Positions 16,374-23,767 of a DNA stretch of 64,000 nt are shown one piece after another. Each line of letters begins with the position of its first letter. Position 1 is the stretch's first letter. This stretch comes from an uncultured Veillonellaceae bacterium (GTDB lineage: Bacteria; Bacillota; Negativicutes; Veillonellales; Dialisteraceae): the NCBI GenBank assembly GCA_958348245.1, contig CATVYJ010000008.1, forward strand, positions 12,769-76,768. The letters run 5' to 3'. Position numbers and translations under genes: made by a program. The notes beneath the pieces were generated by a model. That model made no database searches. It was not told the DNA's origin and saw nothing but the letters and a program-made list of their open reading frames with translations.

Positions 16374-17306
16374 TCATTCGGACCGGCCCGAGGCCCCGTG
16401 CGCGGCCGCCTCTTCGATGGTGTGCATCGTGACCGTGCCGAAGTCCACCGGCGCGGACGGCGCGCCCACCCGGTCGAAGCCCACGCCGAGCCTGCCCTTG
16501 TAGTATTCCACCGCTTCCCCGCGGGTATTCACGCGGCAGGCGTAGATGGTCTTGTCCTGCGCGACGCCCACGAGGCGGTACCGCCCGGGCGGCGAGATGA
16601 TGCGCCAGCTGCTGGTGTCTCCGTTGAAGAGATAGATCACCCCGTCTTCCGCGTCGTCGTAGAAGAAGCGGTCTTCGTCGAAGAAGACGGCGATCTTTCC
16701 GATGTCCGCGGTCTGCACGTAGATGCGGCGGGTGTCGTAGTTCGCGTCCGTGCGGTAGATGCGGTAGAGGCCGCCGTTCACTTCCATCTTCATGTACACC
16801 GCGTTCGTCGCGGTGGAGTAGGCCACATCCACGATGCGGCTGTTTTTCGGCAGGTCCTCGATGGGCGCGTCCGACTCGTGGACGGTGGCCTCCGGATTGT
16901 ACCGGGCGAGCGTCACGTTCCACTGCTGCCCGCTCCGCCAGTGGAGGGGATAGAGCGCCATGAGGGCGAGATTGCGGTCGGGCATCCATTCAAAGAAGGA
17001 GACGCCCTGCCCTTTGAGATCCACTTTCTGCGGATTGTCCAGATCGTCCGCGCGGTAGATGGTGACCGCGTCTTCCGCCACGTCCGCCAGATAGGCGTTG
17101 TCGTGGGAGTAGTGCGCTTTCCCGCGGAGCCTGACGTCTTTATAGGCGTCGCGCCCTTCCTGCGCGGCGGCGGGCTTCTGCACTTCCGAGAGATTGTACT
17201 CCGCCGTCGTGGAGAAGAGCACCTGGTCCAGATAGAGGTACGCGCCGGCCTGCACGGCGATCCCCGCCGCGAAGAAGACGAGCACCTGTTTGAGTTGTTT
17301 CTTCAT
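16374..17306 (-). CDS. Membrane-anchored extracytoplasmic protein of unknown function
   Basis: 310 residues. Residues 5-25 are a single N-terminal anchor; the rest is expected outside the cytoplasm. The body has repeated short strands with aromatic and Asp-rich turns (VTIYRADDLDNPQKVDL, GGLYRIYRTDANYDTRRIYV, GVIYLFNGDTSSWRIIS), which suggests a beta-propeller-like fold. No catalytic motif is seen. It lies 9 nt after the phosphodiester glycosidase-like gene and closes a three-gene envelope unit, so a role with the polysaccharide enzymes is likely but unproven. Confidence 0.75.
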   Translation of the reverse strand: MKKQLKQVLVFFAAGIAVQAGAYLYLDQVLFSTTAEYNLSEVQKPAAAQEGRDAYKDVRLRGKAHYSHDNAYLADVAEDAVTIYRADDLDNPQKVDLKGQGVSFFEWMPDRNLALMALYPLHWRSGQQWNVTLARYNPEATVHESDAPIEDLPKNSRIVDVAYSTATNAVYMKMEVNGGLYRIYRTDANYDTRRIYVQTADIGKIAVFFDEDRFFYDDAEDGVIYLFNGDTSSWRIISPPGRYRLVGVAQDKTIYACRVNTRGEAVEYYKGRLGVGFDRVGAPSAPVDFGTVTMHTIEEAAAHGASGRSE

Positions 17307-17315
17307 GGCCGCTCC

Positions 17316-18263
17316 TTATTTCACCACAAATGCGGTGGGAATCATGCGCTCGCCGAGGAGGTCCGCCGGCTTGTTCACCACTTTGCCGTTGTAATACAGC
17401 GTGGTGCTCGAGCCGCCGTCCAGATTGGCCGCGGTGTACGCGCCCTGTTCGTAGAGAATGTTCTGCATGTCCGCCAGCGTGGCGCCGATGCTGTATCCCG
17501 GCTGCCGCCCGTCGATGACGAGGAAGAGGATGGTCCCGTCCCGCTTCTGCCCGATGGCCGAGCGCGGGCTGATGCCCCATCCGCCGTCGCCGCTCTTGAT
17601 CATTTTTTCGCCGTTTACGATGATGGGCGGGCCGAAGGTGAGCCCTTCCACCGCGCCGAGCTCGCGGAGCTCCCGCTTATTGTACTGCCCCGCGATGAGG
17701 CTGCCGTTCTTCGTCATGCCGATGAAGTCCACCCGCTCCTCGTCACCCACCTGCTCACCCAGGAGGTACTTGCCTTCGTGCAGGATAAAGCCGTAGGGAA
17801 GCCGGCCCGTGCCGGTGCCGTTCGGGTCGTAGAAGCCGCCCCCGTTGATGGCCGCCACCGCGTCCGCCCGGCGGGCGATGTTGCTCGTGGTGTCCCCTTT
17901 CTCGTTGATGTCCTCCGCCGTGGCCACCTGGATGCGCTTCGGATTCGGGATCTCGAGAAGATAGCCCACGAAGCGGTTGGACTCGATCTTCTGCATGCGG
18001 ATGGTGGAGTCCGTGCGCGCCGTAAATTTCAGGAATTTCTGCTCCGGCGTGCGGGACACCCCGCCCAGGATCTGGTCCAGCTGATCCTGGTCAAAGAGCC
18101 ACGTGATGTACTGGGGGTGGCGGGACCGCATGATGGCCCCCACCACGGCGCGCTTCAGATTGCCGAACGGCCCGAAGAGCACGATGAAAGGCGACGTCAC
18201 GATGAAGAAAATGAGCGTGACCGCCGCAAATTTGAAAAAACGGTTCTGCCAAAGACGTCTCAT
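17316..18263 (-). CDS. Phosphodiester glycosidase-like (NAGPA/DUF2233) membrane-anchored protein
   Basis: 315 residues with an N-terminal anchor at about residues 7-30. The NAGPA-type domain shows AINGGGFYDPNG, SPRSAIGQ, LFLVIDGR and the hallmark NLDGGSSTTLYYNG near the C-terminus. Members cleave GlcNAc-phosphodiester links or act in exopolysaccharide and wall glycan processing. GGAGGC before the ATG at 18263 sets the start. It sits between a polysaccharide deacetylase and an unknown anchored protein, which supports a cell-envelope glycan role. Confidence 0.87.
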   Translation of the reverse strand: MRRLWQNRFFKFAAVTLIFFIVTSPFIVLFGPFGNLKRAVVGAIMRSRHPQYITWLFDQDQLDQILGGVSRTPEQKFLKFTARTDSTIRMQKIESNRFVGYLLEIPNPKRIQVATAEDINEKGDTTSNIARRADAVAAINGGGFYDPNGTGTGRLPYGFILHEGKYLLGEQVGDEERVDFIGMTKNGSLIAGQYNKRELRELGAVEGLTFGPPIIVNGEKMIKSGDGGWGISPRSAIGQKRDGTILFLVIDGRQPGYSIGATLADMQNILYEQGAYTAANLDGGSSTTLYYNGKVVNKPADLLGERMIPTAFVVK

Positions 18264-18278
18264 GCTGCCTCCGTCCAA

Positions 18279-19154
18279 TCAGATGATGGGGTAATCGTCG
18301 CGGGTCAGGCGGTCCCGGAAATGGGCTTCGTCCACCTGATTGCCGATCCACACCCGGCGCAATTCGTAGGGATAGCTCCCGGCGTGGACCCGGCCCGCGT
18401 CGGTCGTCACCGCCAGGCGGATGCCCGCCTCGCGGGCGATCCCGTCCACGGTCTCGTCGTAGTCGCCGTAGGGATAGGCGATCCACGGATTGTCGATGCC
18501 GAGATGCTCTTTCAGCGCCTGCTGCGCTCCGTCGATTTCCCGGCGCACTTCCTCCGGCGGCAGATTGTGAAGGCGCGGATGGGTCACGGTGTGGCTCGCG
18601 ATGGTCACGGCGCGGCTGTCCGCCATTTCATTCAGCTGCTCCCAGGTCATGCGGTTCGGCCTGCCCACGTCGCCGGTGATGACGAAGACCGTCCAGGGAA
18701 ATCCGAACTCTTTCATCATGGGATAGACGATGGTGTAATTGTCCTCATAGCCGTCGTCGAACGTGAGGCACACCGGCTTCGACGGGAGCGGCGCCTGCTT
18801 CGTCACATAGTCGCAGAGCTCCTGCATGGTGATGGGATGATAGCCGTTGTCCCGGAGATACTCCAGCTGCCACCGCAGGTTGTCCGCGCTCATGATGGCG
18901 TCGTTTCCCTTTTCGCTGCCGATCATGTGATACATGAGCACCGACACGCCCTCGGGCACGCTGTACGCCGTGTCCGCGCTCCGCCGCACCGCCGCCTGGC
19001 CCCGCGGCGCCGGGGGAAGCTGCGGCTCTGCCGCCGCGGGCGCTGCCGTTTCGGCCGGCACAGCCGCCGGCGCGCTTTCTTCGCCGCATCCCGCGGCCAG
19101 CACGCATCCCGCGGCAAGAAGCGCCGCTCCGCCTATCCGGAAAAATCGTTTCAT
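18279..19154 (-). CDS. Polysaccharide deacetylase lipoprotein (NodB/CE4 family)
   Basis: 291 residues. It starts with a lipoprotein signal peptide and lipobox (VLAAGC, Cys near residue 22), then an Ala/Pro-rich linker of about 35 residues. The CE4 domain carries TFDDGYEDN (catalytic Asp and metal Asp) and SHTVTHPRL (metal His pair), with WIAYPYGDYDE further on. It should deacetylate GlcNAc/MurNAc or another surface glycan in the periplasm. It is first gene of the three-gene envelope unit, divergent from the amidase. Confidence 0.92.
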   Translation of the reverse strand: MKRFFRIGGAALLAAGCVLAAGCGEESAPAAVPAETAAPAAAEPQLPPAPRGQAAVRRSADTAYSVPEGVSVLMYHMIGSEKGNDAIMSADNLRWQLEYLRDNGYHPITMQELCDYVTKQAPLPSKPVCLTFDDGYEDNYTIVYPMMKEFGFPWTVFVITGDVGRPNRMTWEQLNEMADSRAVTIASHTVTHPRLHNLPPEEVRREIDGAQQALKEHLGIDNPWIAYPYGDYDETVDGIAREAGIRLAVTTDAGRVHAGSYPYELRRVWIGNQVDEAHFRDRLTRDDYPII

Positions 19155-19251
19155 CCTGTCCTCCCTGCGCGCCTGCGCGCGCCCAATTTGCTTGTTATTG
19201 TACTACAAGCGGCGGCCCTCCTGCAATTCTCCCCCCGCCGCGCCGAAGTTT

Positions 19252-19280
19252 TTGACAGACTTTCCATAGCATGCTATATT
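19252..19280 (+). promoter_or_regulatory. Promoter of the amidase-GerMN unit
   Basis: Consensus TTGACA at 19252-19257, 17-bp spacer, TATATT at 19275-19280. Confidence 0.85.
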
Positions 19281-19325
19281 AATGATGCACGTCAGATTTT
19301 TCTTCTTTCTTATATAGAGGCGCTT

Positions 19326-20402
19326 ATGAAAAAACTGTTCCTTTTCCTTGCGGCGCTCCTGGCGCTCCTTCTCTCCGGCGCGGACGCGTACGCCGCGGAC
19401 GTGACCGCGCTCCGCACCGCCGCGCGCACCGACGGCAATCCGCCCTTCGTACGGGTCGTGCTCGACCTGTCCTCGAGCGTGAAAGCCGTGGCTTCCCTGG
19501 ACAAATCAGGCGACACCCTCACGGTGGTGCTGAAAGACTCCGCGCCCGCAAACGGCACGGCGAAAAAATACGCCGTGAACAAACAGAACGTGAAAAACGT
19601 CACCCTCAAAGCCGACGGAGACGACGCGAAACTCACGGTGGACCTGAAAGACGGCATGGCCATGAGCGACATCAGCGTCTTCGCCCTGAAGGCAAACGGG
19701 ACGCTGCCCCAGCGTCTCGTGGTGGACATCCCCTCCGTTTCCTCCGGCAAAAGCGGCGGCTCCTCCTCTGTGAAGGGCTCCGCATCGGGGAACGCCTCCG
19801 CGAGCGATAAGCAGATCCTCAAAGGCAAAGTCATCTGCATCGACGCGGGACACGGTGGGAGCGACGTGGGCGCCATCGGCACGCTCAAAGGCAAATCCGT
19901 CTATGAAAAAGACATCACCCTCTCCATCGCGGCGCCCCTCCGCGACATGCTCCGCAGCGCCGGCGCGAAAGTCGTCATGACCCGCAGCACCGACAAGGAC
20001 GTGGCCCGGGCCTATGCGGGCGACGCGGAAGAGCTGCAGGCGCGGTGCGACATCGCAAACAAGGCGAAAGCCGACATTTTCCTCTCCATCCACATCGACT
20101 CCTTTTCCAATTCGAGCGTGGACGGCACCACCGCCTACTACTATCCCAAGACCGGCCGCGACCTCCTCCTCGCGCGGGCTCTGCACCAGTCCATGATGAC
20201 CAACATGGCCATCCCCGACCGGGGCGTCCGCTCGAACGATCTCTACGTCAACGTGCATACGAAAATGCCCGCGTGCCTCATGGAAATGGGATTCATCAGC
20301 AACACCCACCGCCTCTCCATGCTCACCTCCTCGTGGGGGCCGAAGCGCATCGCCGAGAGCATGTACCAGGGCATCATTGATTACTTCAAGCAGATCAGCT
20401 AA
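19326..20402 (+). CDS. N-acetylmuramoyl-L-alanine amidase (Amidase_3) with N-terminal AMIN-like domain
   Basis: 358 residues. Signal peptide at residues 1-23 (ADAYAAD), then an AMIN-type beta domain (about 25-140) that targets septal wall, a Ser/Gly linker, and a catalytic Amidase_3 domain from about 160. Zinc and catalytic residues are visible in CIDAGHGGSDVGA, YEKDITLSIA, FLSIHIDSF and CLMEMGFISN (last catalytic Glu). It cleaves the peptide stem from muramic acid during cell separation. The start at 19326 lies 45 nt after a consensus promoter; longer frames upstream are non-coding. Confidence 0.94.
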   Translation: MKKLFLFLAALLALLLSGADAYAADVTALRTAARTDGNPPFVRVVLDLSSSVKAVASLDKSGDTLTVVLKDSAPANGTAKKYAVNKQNVKNVTLKADGDDAKLTVDLKDGMAMSDISVFALKANGTLPQRLVVDIPSVSSGKSGGSSSVKGSASGNASASDKQILKGKVICIDAGHGGSDVGAIGTLKGKSVYEKDITLSIAAPLRDMLRSAGAKVVMTRSTDKDVARAYAGDAEELQARCDIANKAKADIFLSIHIDSFSNSSVDGTTAYYYPKTGRDLLLARALHQSMMTNMAIPDRGVRSNDLYVNVHTKMPACLMEMGFISNTHRLSMLTSSWGPKRIAESMYQGIIDYFKQIS

Positions 20403-20411
20403 GGAGGCTCC

Positions 20412-20951
20412 ATGAAAAAACAAATCGCACTCGCCGCGTGCCTTCTCGCCGCGGCCGTTCTCCCCGGCTGCGGAGAAGTGGCGGAGCCGCCGGCCTCGTC
20501 CGTCTCCGCCCCTGTGAAAACCGTCCCCGCGCAGAAGGAAGCCTCCCTCACGGTGTACCTCCCCGACGAAGACGGCATGCGCGTCTCCCCGCGCGAAGTG
20601 AAAGTCACCGCCGGGGAGAGGACGCTGAAAAACGCCCTCTTTCAGATGATCCTGCTCGACCGGAAGCAGCGCTACCCCATCCTCCCCGCGGGCCTCTCCG
20701 TGGACGATGTGAGTGTCAAAGACGGCACCGCCGTGATCGACCTCTCGAAGGAAATCAAAAACCTCGGCGGCGGCACCACCACGGAGACGATGTTCATCGC
20801 CATGTTCGTCAATACCGCCACGGAATTTCCCAACGTGAAGCAGGTCCTCTTCCGCATGGACGGAAAGCCCCTCACGAAAATCACCGGCCACTACGATATG
20901 ACGCAGCCCTTCAAACGGGATGAAAGCCTCATCCGCATGGAAAGGAAATAA
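20412..20951 (+). CDS. GerMN-domain lipoprotein
   Basis: 179 residues. Lipoprotein signal with PGCGE (Cys near residue 20), a short linker and one GerMN domain (SLTVYLPDEDGMRVSPREVKV ... MFIAMFVNTATEF ... VLFRMDGK). GerMN domains occur in spore germination protein GerM and also next to amidases in non-sporulating bacteria, where they are thought to help wall hydrolase assembly. AAGGAGG precedes the ATG, 9 nt after the amidase, so the two are one operon. Confidence 0.9.
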   Translation: MKKQIALAACLLAAAVLPGCGEVAEPPASSVSAPVKTVPAQKEASLTVYLPDEDGMRVSPREVKVTAGERTLKNALFQMILLDRKQRYPILPAGLSVDDVSVKDGTAVIDLSKEIKNLGGGTTTETMFIAMFVNTATEFPNVKQVLFRMDGKPLTKITGHYDMTQPFKRDESLIRMERK

Positions 20952-20953
20952 AT

Positions 20954-20985
20954 AAAAAAAGGAAGGAGAGACTCCTTCCTTTTTT
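20954..20985. terminator. Bidirectional terminator after the GerMN gene
   Basis: AAGGAAGGAG-AGA-CTCCTTCCTT hairpin with flanking A and T runs. Confidence 0.9.
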
Positions 20986-20993
20986 GCTGCGCC

Positions 20994-21122
20994 TTATTCC
21001 CCGGCGGCGCGCACGCAGGCCCGGATGATCGTCCGCAGCTCCTCATCGGTAAACTCCGCGTCGGAAAAGCTCCAGATCAGCGCCCGGAGCGCCTGCACCT
21101 GTTCGTCATGAATCGGTTTCAT
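20994..21122 (-). CDS. Small acidic protein of unknown function (42 residues)
   Basis: A 42-codon frame, MKPIHDEQVQALRAL..., predicted helical and amphipathic, with FTDEELRTIIR near the end. The ATG at 21122 has AAAGG nine nt upstream; two ATGs just upstream are too close to that site. A TATACT -10-like box lies about 70 nt before. It has its own terminator on the 3' side. No family is recognised, but ribosome site, promoter and terminator together support a real gene. Confidence 0.6.
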   Translation of the reverse strand: MKPIHDEQVQALRALIWSFSDAEFTDEELRTIIRACVRAAGE

Positions 21123-21321
21123 GTCCATCATCCTTTCTCTATACTTCCCAAATCCCTGCCGCCTGTTCCGCGGCTCTGTATGTAGTATACGGATTCGCCA
21201 TGACACAGCCTGTCACTCCGCCCTGCGCCTTCGGAAATTTAGAAATCTTTTATATTTTTCCCGCGCGGCGCGGGGCCTATGACGATGCAGCCCCATCCGG
21301 GAACCCCGTTTCCGCGCATGG

Positions 21322-21360
21322 AAAAACGCGCCGCCCGGCAAAACGAGGCGGCGCGTATCG
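21322..21360 (-). terminator. Terminator of the stalk-domain protein gene
   Basis: Minus-strand ACGCGCCGCC and GGCGGCGCGT pair over an 11-nt loop, followed by TTTTT. Confidence 0.85.
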
Positions 21361-21388
21361 CACGCGAAGAAAGAAAAGAAAGAAAAAG

Positions 21389-22354
21389 TTATACGGTCTC
21401 TCTCACGATCCCCATCATCTCCGCGATGGTGAGCGGCGTTTCCGCGCTCACAGAGTAGGCGTGCCCGTCCCGCTCCCACGTGGCGAGGCGCATGCGGTTT
21501 CCTTCTCCCTTCATGCGCACGTCCACGCCGTCCACGCGGATGGTCTTCACCGTGCGGTAGGTGCCGTAGTCGCCGCTCACGTTGGAGAGGTCCGCTCCTT
21601 TGCGGAGACGGAGCGCTTCCGCGCCGTCGCTGCCGTAGATGACCTCGAGGAGCTGTCCCGGCACGGCGCGGTAGGCGGCGCTGTTGTAATTTTCACCGAT
21701 CGCGGGCAGCGTCATGGAAACGCCCGCCGCGGCTTCCGCTTCGGCGAGGGTGTCGTAATTCCGGAAAGGATTGGCCATCCCGGCAGCCGGGCTTGCCGCC
21801 GCGGGCGCGGCCGCCTCTTCAGTCGCGGCCTGATCTTCTCCGGATGCGCCGGCCTCCCCGGAGACCGCTTCCGTTTCCCCGGCTGCTTCAGCCCCCGGCC
21901 CGGGTTCCCCCGCCGTTTCGGAAGCAGAAGCCGCTTCGGCTGTCCCGCCGGTCACGGTCGTCGCGCCTTCCGCCGTAAGCTCCTGCCCATCTTCAAGGAG
22001 GAAGGCAAAGAGATCCGCCGGCACGTAGGTCACGTTGTCTTTCAGGTACGGCGCGGCGGCCAGGTCCACCGAACGATCGATGACGACGCCGTCTTTCTGC
22101 GTGTGCGTCAGGGCGTAATGGGCGCTCCCGTTCTGCACGACGAGCTCCGTCCCGTCCCGGGAGACGACGGTTTTCCCATTGTCCCAGGAAACGGTGTAGC
22201 CCAGTTCTTCCGCGGGCACGCGGAGGGGAATCATGAGGTCGGCTTCCATGGACTGGCTGTCCCGTCCGTCGATATGAAGCGTATACGCCCCGTGCGCGGT
22301 GCCGCCGAAGAGAAGCGCGGCGAGCGCAAGGGGCAAACAGAATGAGGATTTCAT
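21389..22354 (-). CDS. Exported protein with copper-amine-oxidase-like stalk domain and DUF4367-like C-terminus
   Basis: 321 residues. Signal peptide (GGTAHGAYT), then a stalk domain at about 30-130 (MIPLRVPAEELGYTVSWDN, YVPADLFAFLL), an Ala/Glu/Gly-rich linker of about 65 residues, and a C-terminal domain starting NPFRNYDTLAEAEAAAG that resembles DUF4367. Stalk domains of this kind are common in Negativicutes surface proteins. The start at 22354 follows AAAGGA. Its transcript may carry a long structured leader and lies downstream of a cobalamin riboswitch. Confidence 0.82.
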   Translation of the reverse strand: MKSSFCLPLALAALLFGGTAHGAYTLHIDGRDSQSMEADLMIPLRVPAEELGYTVSWDNGKTVVSRDGTELVVQNGSAHYALTHTQKDGVVIDRSVDLAAAPYLKDNVTYVPADLFAFLLEDGQELTAEGATTVTGGTAEAASASETAGEPGPGAEAAGETEAVSGEAGASGEDQAATEEAAAPAAASPAAGMANPFRNYDTLAEAEAAAGVSMTLPAIGENYNSAAYRAVPGQLLEVIYGSDGAEALRLRKGADLSNVSGDYGTYRTVKTIRVDGVDVRMKGEGNRMRLATWERDGHAYSVSAETPLTIAEMMGIVRETV

Positions 22355-22433
22355 AGCAGGGTTCCTTTCTGCCTTTCGGCGATCCATTGACTGCCTCTAT
22401 CATAAAGCACGGACGGCGGCGGGCGCAACCGCA

Positions 22434-22460
22434 CAAAAAAAGAAACGGCAGCGCCGTTTC
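22434..22460 (-). terminator. Terminator in the leader of the stalk-domain gene
   Basis: Minus-strand GAAACGGC-GCT-GCCGTTTC, a perfect 8-bp stem, followed by seven T residues, 80 nt before the start codon. It would end any transcript from the riboswitch promoter or from the leader promoter, so it can act as an attenuator. Confidence 0.85.
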
Positions 22461-22690
22461 CATGGAGAGAGTCTCTCCGCAAGGAGGAAAAACAGAAGGC
22501 GGACGTTTTCCCTGCCGCCCGCCTGCGGAGGAAAATGGGGCATGCCCCTTGTATGAAAACCCGAAAAGGGTAGGCCGTCATGGGGAGAAAGACCGGCTTT
22601 CTCCATCATGGAGAATGGTGTTCCCTGTCACCATCCTCCGAGGGCGCCGCGCGGAGATCCTCTTTTCCGTGCGGTCAGGTATATTTTATG
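22461..22690 (-). other. Possible structured leader RNA upstream of the stalk-domain gene
   Basis: No credible gene. Several perfect inverted repeats lie close together on this strand: GGAGAGA/TCTCTCC at 22464-22478, the palindrome GGGGCATGCCCC near 22537-22548, GGAGAAAG/CTTTCTCC near 22583-22603 and ATGGTG/CACCAT near 22615-22634. An A+T-rich stretch at 22680-22702 could hold its promoter. No known riboswitch class was recognised. Confidence 0.4.
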
Positions 22691-22764
22691 AAATAAAATA
22701 AAGACAGAGGCAGCGCGGCGAAGGAACCGGCCTCCCGCTTCCCGGACGCCGCCGTACAACCAAT

Positions 22765-22796
22765 AAAAAAGCTCTTCTCCGCGCGGAAAAGAGAAC
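22765..22796 (-). terminator. Expression-platform terminator of the cobalamin riboswitch
   Basis: Minus-strand CTCTT...AAGAG stem with an inner GC-rich helix and six T residues, about 40 nt after the riboswitch core. Confidence 0.75.
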
Positions 22797-22835
22797 CGTT
22801 TTTACTCCCCTTCCCATCGCTCGTGGGTCCAAATG

Positions 22836-22993
22836 GCGGATGTTAAACAGGCAGTTCTCCTGACTTCGCTTCCTCGCTGCTCCAGCCTTCCCGGTTTCCC
22901 AGTGACGTATTTGGAGCCGCTCCGCATTACAGTGGCGGGACCGTGCCGGATTTTCACCGGCTTCCCTATTGAGCCCTTGCGGGCACCTGTTCC
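22836..22993 (-). promoter_or_regulatory. Cobalamin (B12) riboswitch
   Basis: The minus strand carries the conserved elements in order: AGGTGCCC, AATAGGGAAGCCGGTG, AAATCCGGCACGGTCCCGCC, ACTGTAA, and AAGTCAGGAGA followed by TGCCTGTTT. This is the full consensus core of the adenosyl/aquo-cobalamin aptamer. It has a strong promoter upstream and a terminator downstream, as in transcriptional off-switches. The next gene downstream is the stalk-domain protein at 21389-22354, not a B12 gene. Confidence 0.95.
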
Positions 22994-23012
22994 TTTTCTA
23001 TTGGTTTTTCCC

Positions 23013-23042
23013 ATTGTAGCATGCCCGCGGCAGCCCTGTCAA
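23013..23042 (-). promoter_or_regulatory. Promoter of the cobalamin riboswitch transcript
   Basis: TTGACA at 23037-23042, 18-bp spacer, TACAAT at 23013-23018 on the minus strand, ending about 20 nt before the aptamer. Confidence 0.85.
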
Positions 23043-23085
23043 TTTCTTTGAGAAATTTATTAGAAAATCCGGCGGGACCACGGGC

Positions 23086-23108
23086 AAAAGAAAAGCCTCC
23101 GGAGAGGC
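23086..23108 (-). terminator. Terminator of bioY
   Basis: Minus-strand GCCTC-TCCG-GAGGC stem followed by TTTTCTTTT, directly after the bioY stop and before the riboswitch promoter, so bioY is not part of the riboswitch transcript. Confidence 0.7.
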
Positions 23109-23114
23109 GGAGGG

Positions 23115-23642
23115 TCAGAGGCGGTCGGCGAAGCGGCCGTAGCGGTGGACGAGAAAAGCGCCGAGCAGGATTTTCACCGCATCGCCCGGCAGGAAGGGCG
23201 CCATGCACAGCAGGATCGACGGCACGAGGCCCGTGCCGGTGAGGATCATGAACCAGGCCACGCCGAAAGCGTACACCGCAAGGCAGCCGAGAATCATGGC
23301 GCACGCCAGCGCCCGGAAGGAGCGCCCCCACGCCTCGACGCAGCGGCCCACCACGAAGGCCATGGCGACGTATCCCACGAGAAAGCCCCCGGTCGGCCCG
23401 ATGAGGATGCCCGCGCCGCCCTGGGCCATGGTGAAGACCGGCAGGCCCGCCGCGCCGAGGAGCAGATAAATGACGAGGCTGAGCGCGCCGTAATGGCTGC
23501 CGAGCACGGCCCCCGCCATCATGACGGCCAGCGTGCCCATGGTGATGGGCACGGGCTGAATGGGGATGACGAGCTGGGTGAATATGGCGGTCATGGCGGC
23601 AAACAGCGCGGCCATGACGTCTTTTTTTACGGATGAATTCAT
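23115..23642 (-). CDS. bioY: BioY biotin transporter (ECF S-component)
   Basis: 175 residues with six membrane helices, typical of BioY. IPIQPVPITMGTLAVMMAGAVLG and the conserved GAAGLPVF and GPTGGFLVGY segments are clear. BioY binds biotin and works alone or with the EcfAAT energising module, which is not in this window. The start at 23642 has GAGGTG upstream. The gene has its own promoter and terminator. No BirA operator is obvious. Confidence 0.94.
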   Translation of the reverse strand: MNSSVKKDVMAALFAAMTAIFTQLVIPIQPVPITMGTLAVMMAGAVLGSHYGALSLVIYLLLGAAGLPVFTMAQGGAGILIGPTGGFLVGYVAMAFVVGRCVEAWGRSFRALACAMILGCLAVYAFGVAWFMILTGTGLVPSILLCMAPFLPGDAVKILLGAFLVHRYGRFADRL

Positions 23643-23674
23643 GGAACACACCTCGAATGGAGATTTCACAGGGT

Positions 23675-23704
23675 ATTATAGCGGATTGTCCATAAAAATG
23701 TCAA
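23675..23704 (-). promoter_or_regulatory. Promoter of bioY
   Basis: TTGACA at 23699-23704, 18-bp spacer, TATAAT at 23675-23680 on the minus strand. Confidence 0.85.
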
Positions 23705-23729
23705 TTTCTTTTAACAATAAAGTTCACGA

Positions 23730-23764
23730 TAAAAAACGCCGCGGCTAGGCCGCAGCGTTTTCTT
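23730..23764 (-). terminator. Terminator of rpoD
   Basis: Minus-strand AACGCTGCGGCC and GCCGCGGCGTT form a near-perfect stem followed by a T run. Confidence 0.8.
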
Positions 23765-23767
23765 TTG

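Noticed and set aside
16350..19325. Upstream extension of the amidase frame to about 1350 residues
   Set aside because: The extra part is antisense to three real genes, has shadow-type composition, and the signal peptide and promoter mark the start at 19326.
22400..22609. Minus-strand small frame between the riboswitch and the stalk-domain gene
   Set aside because: It runs through a perfect terminator, lacks a ribosome site and has no protein-like pattern.
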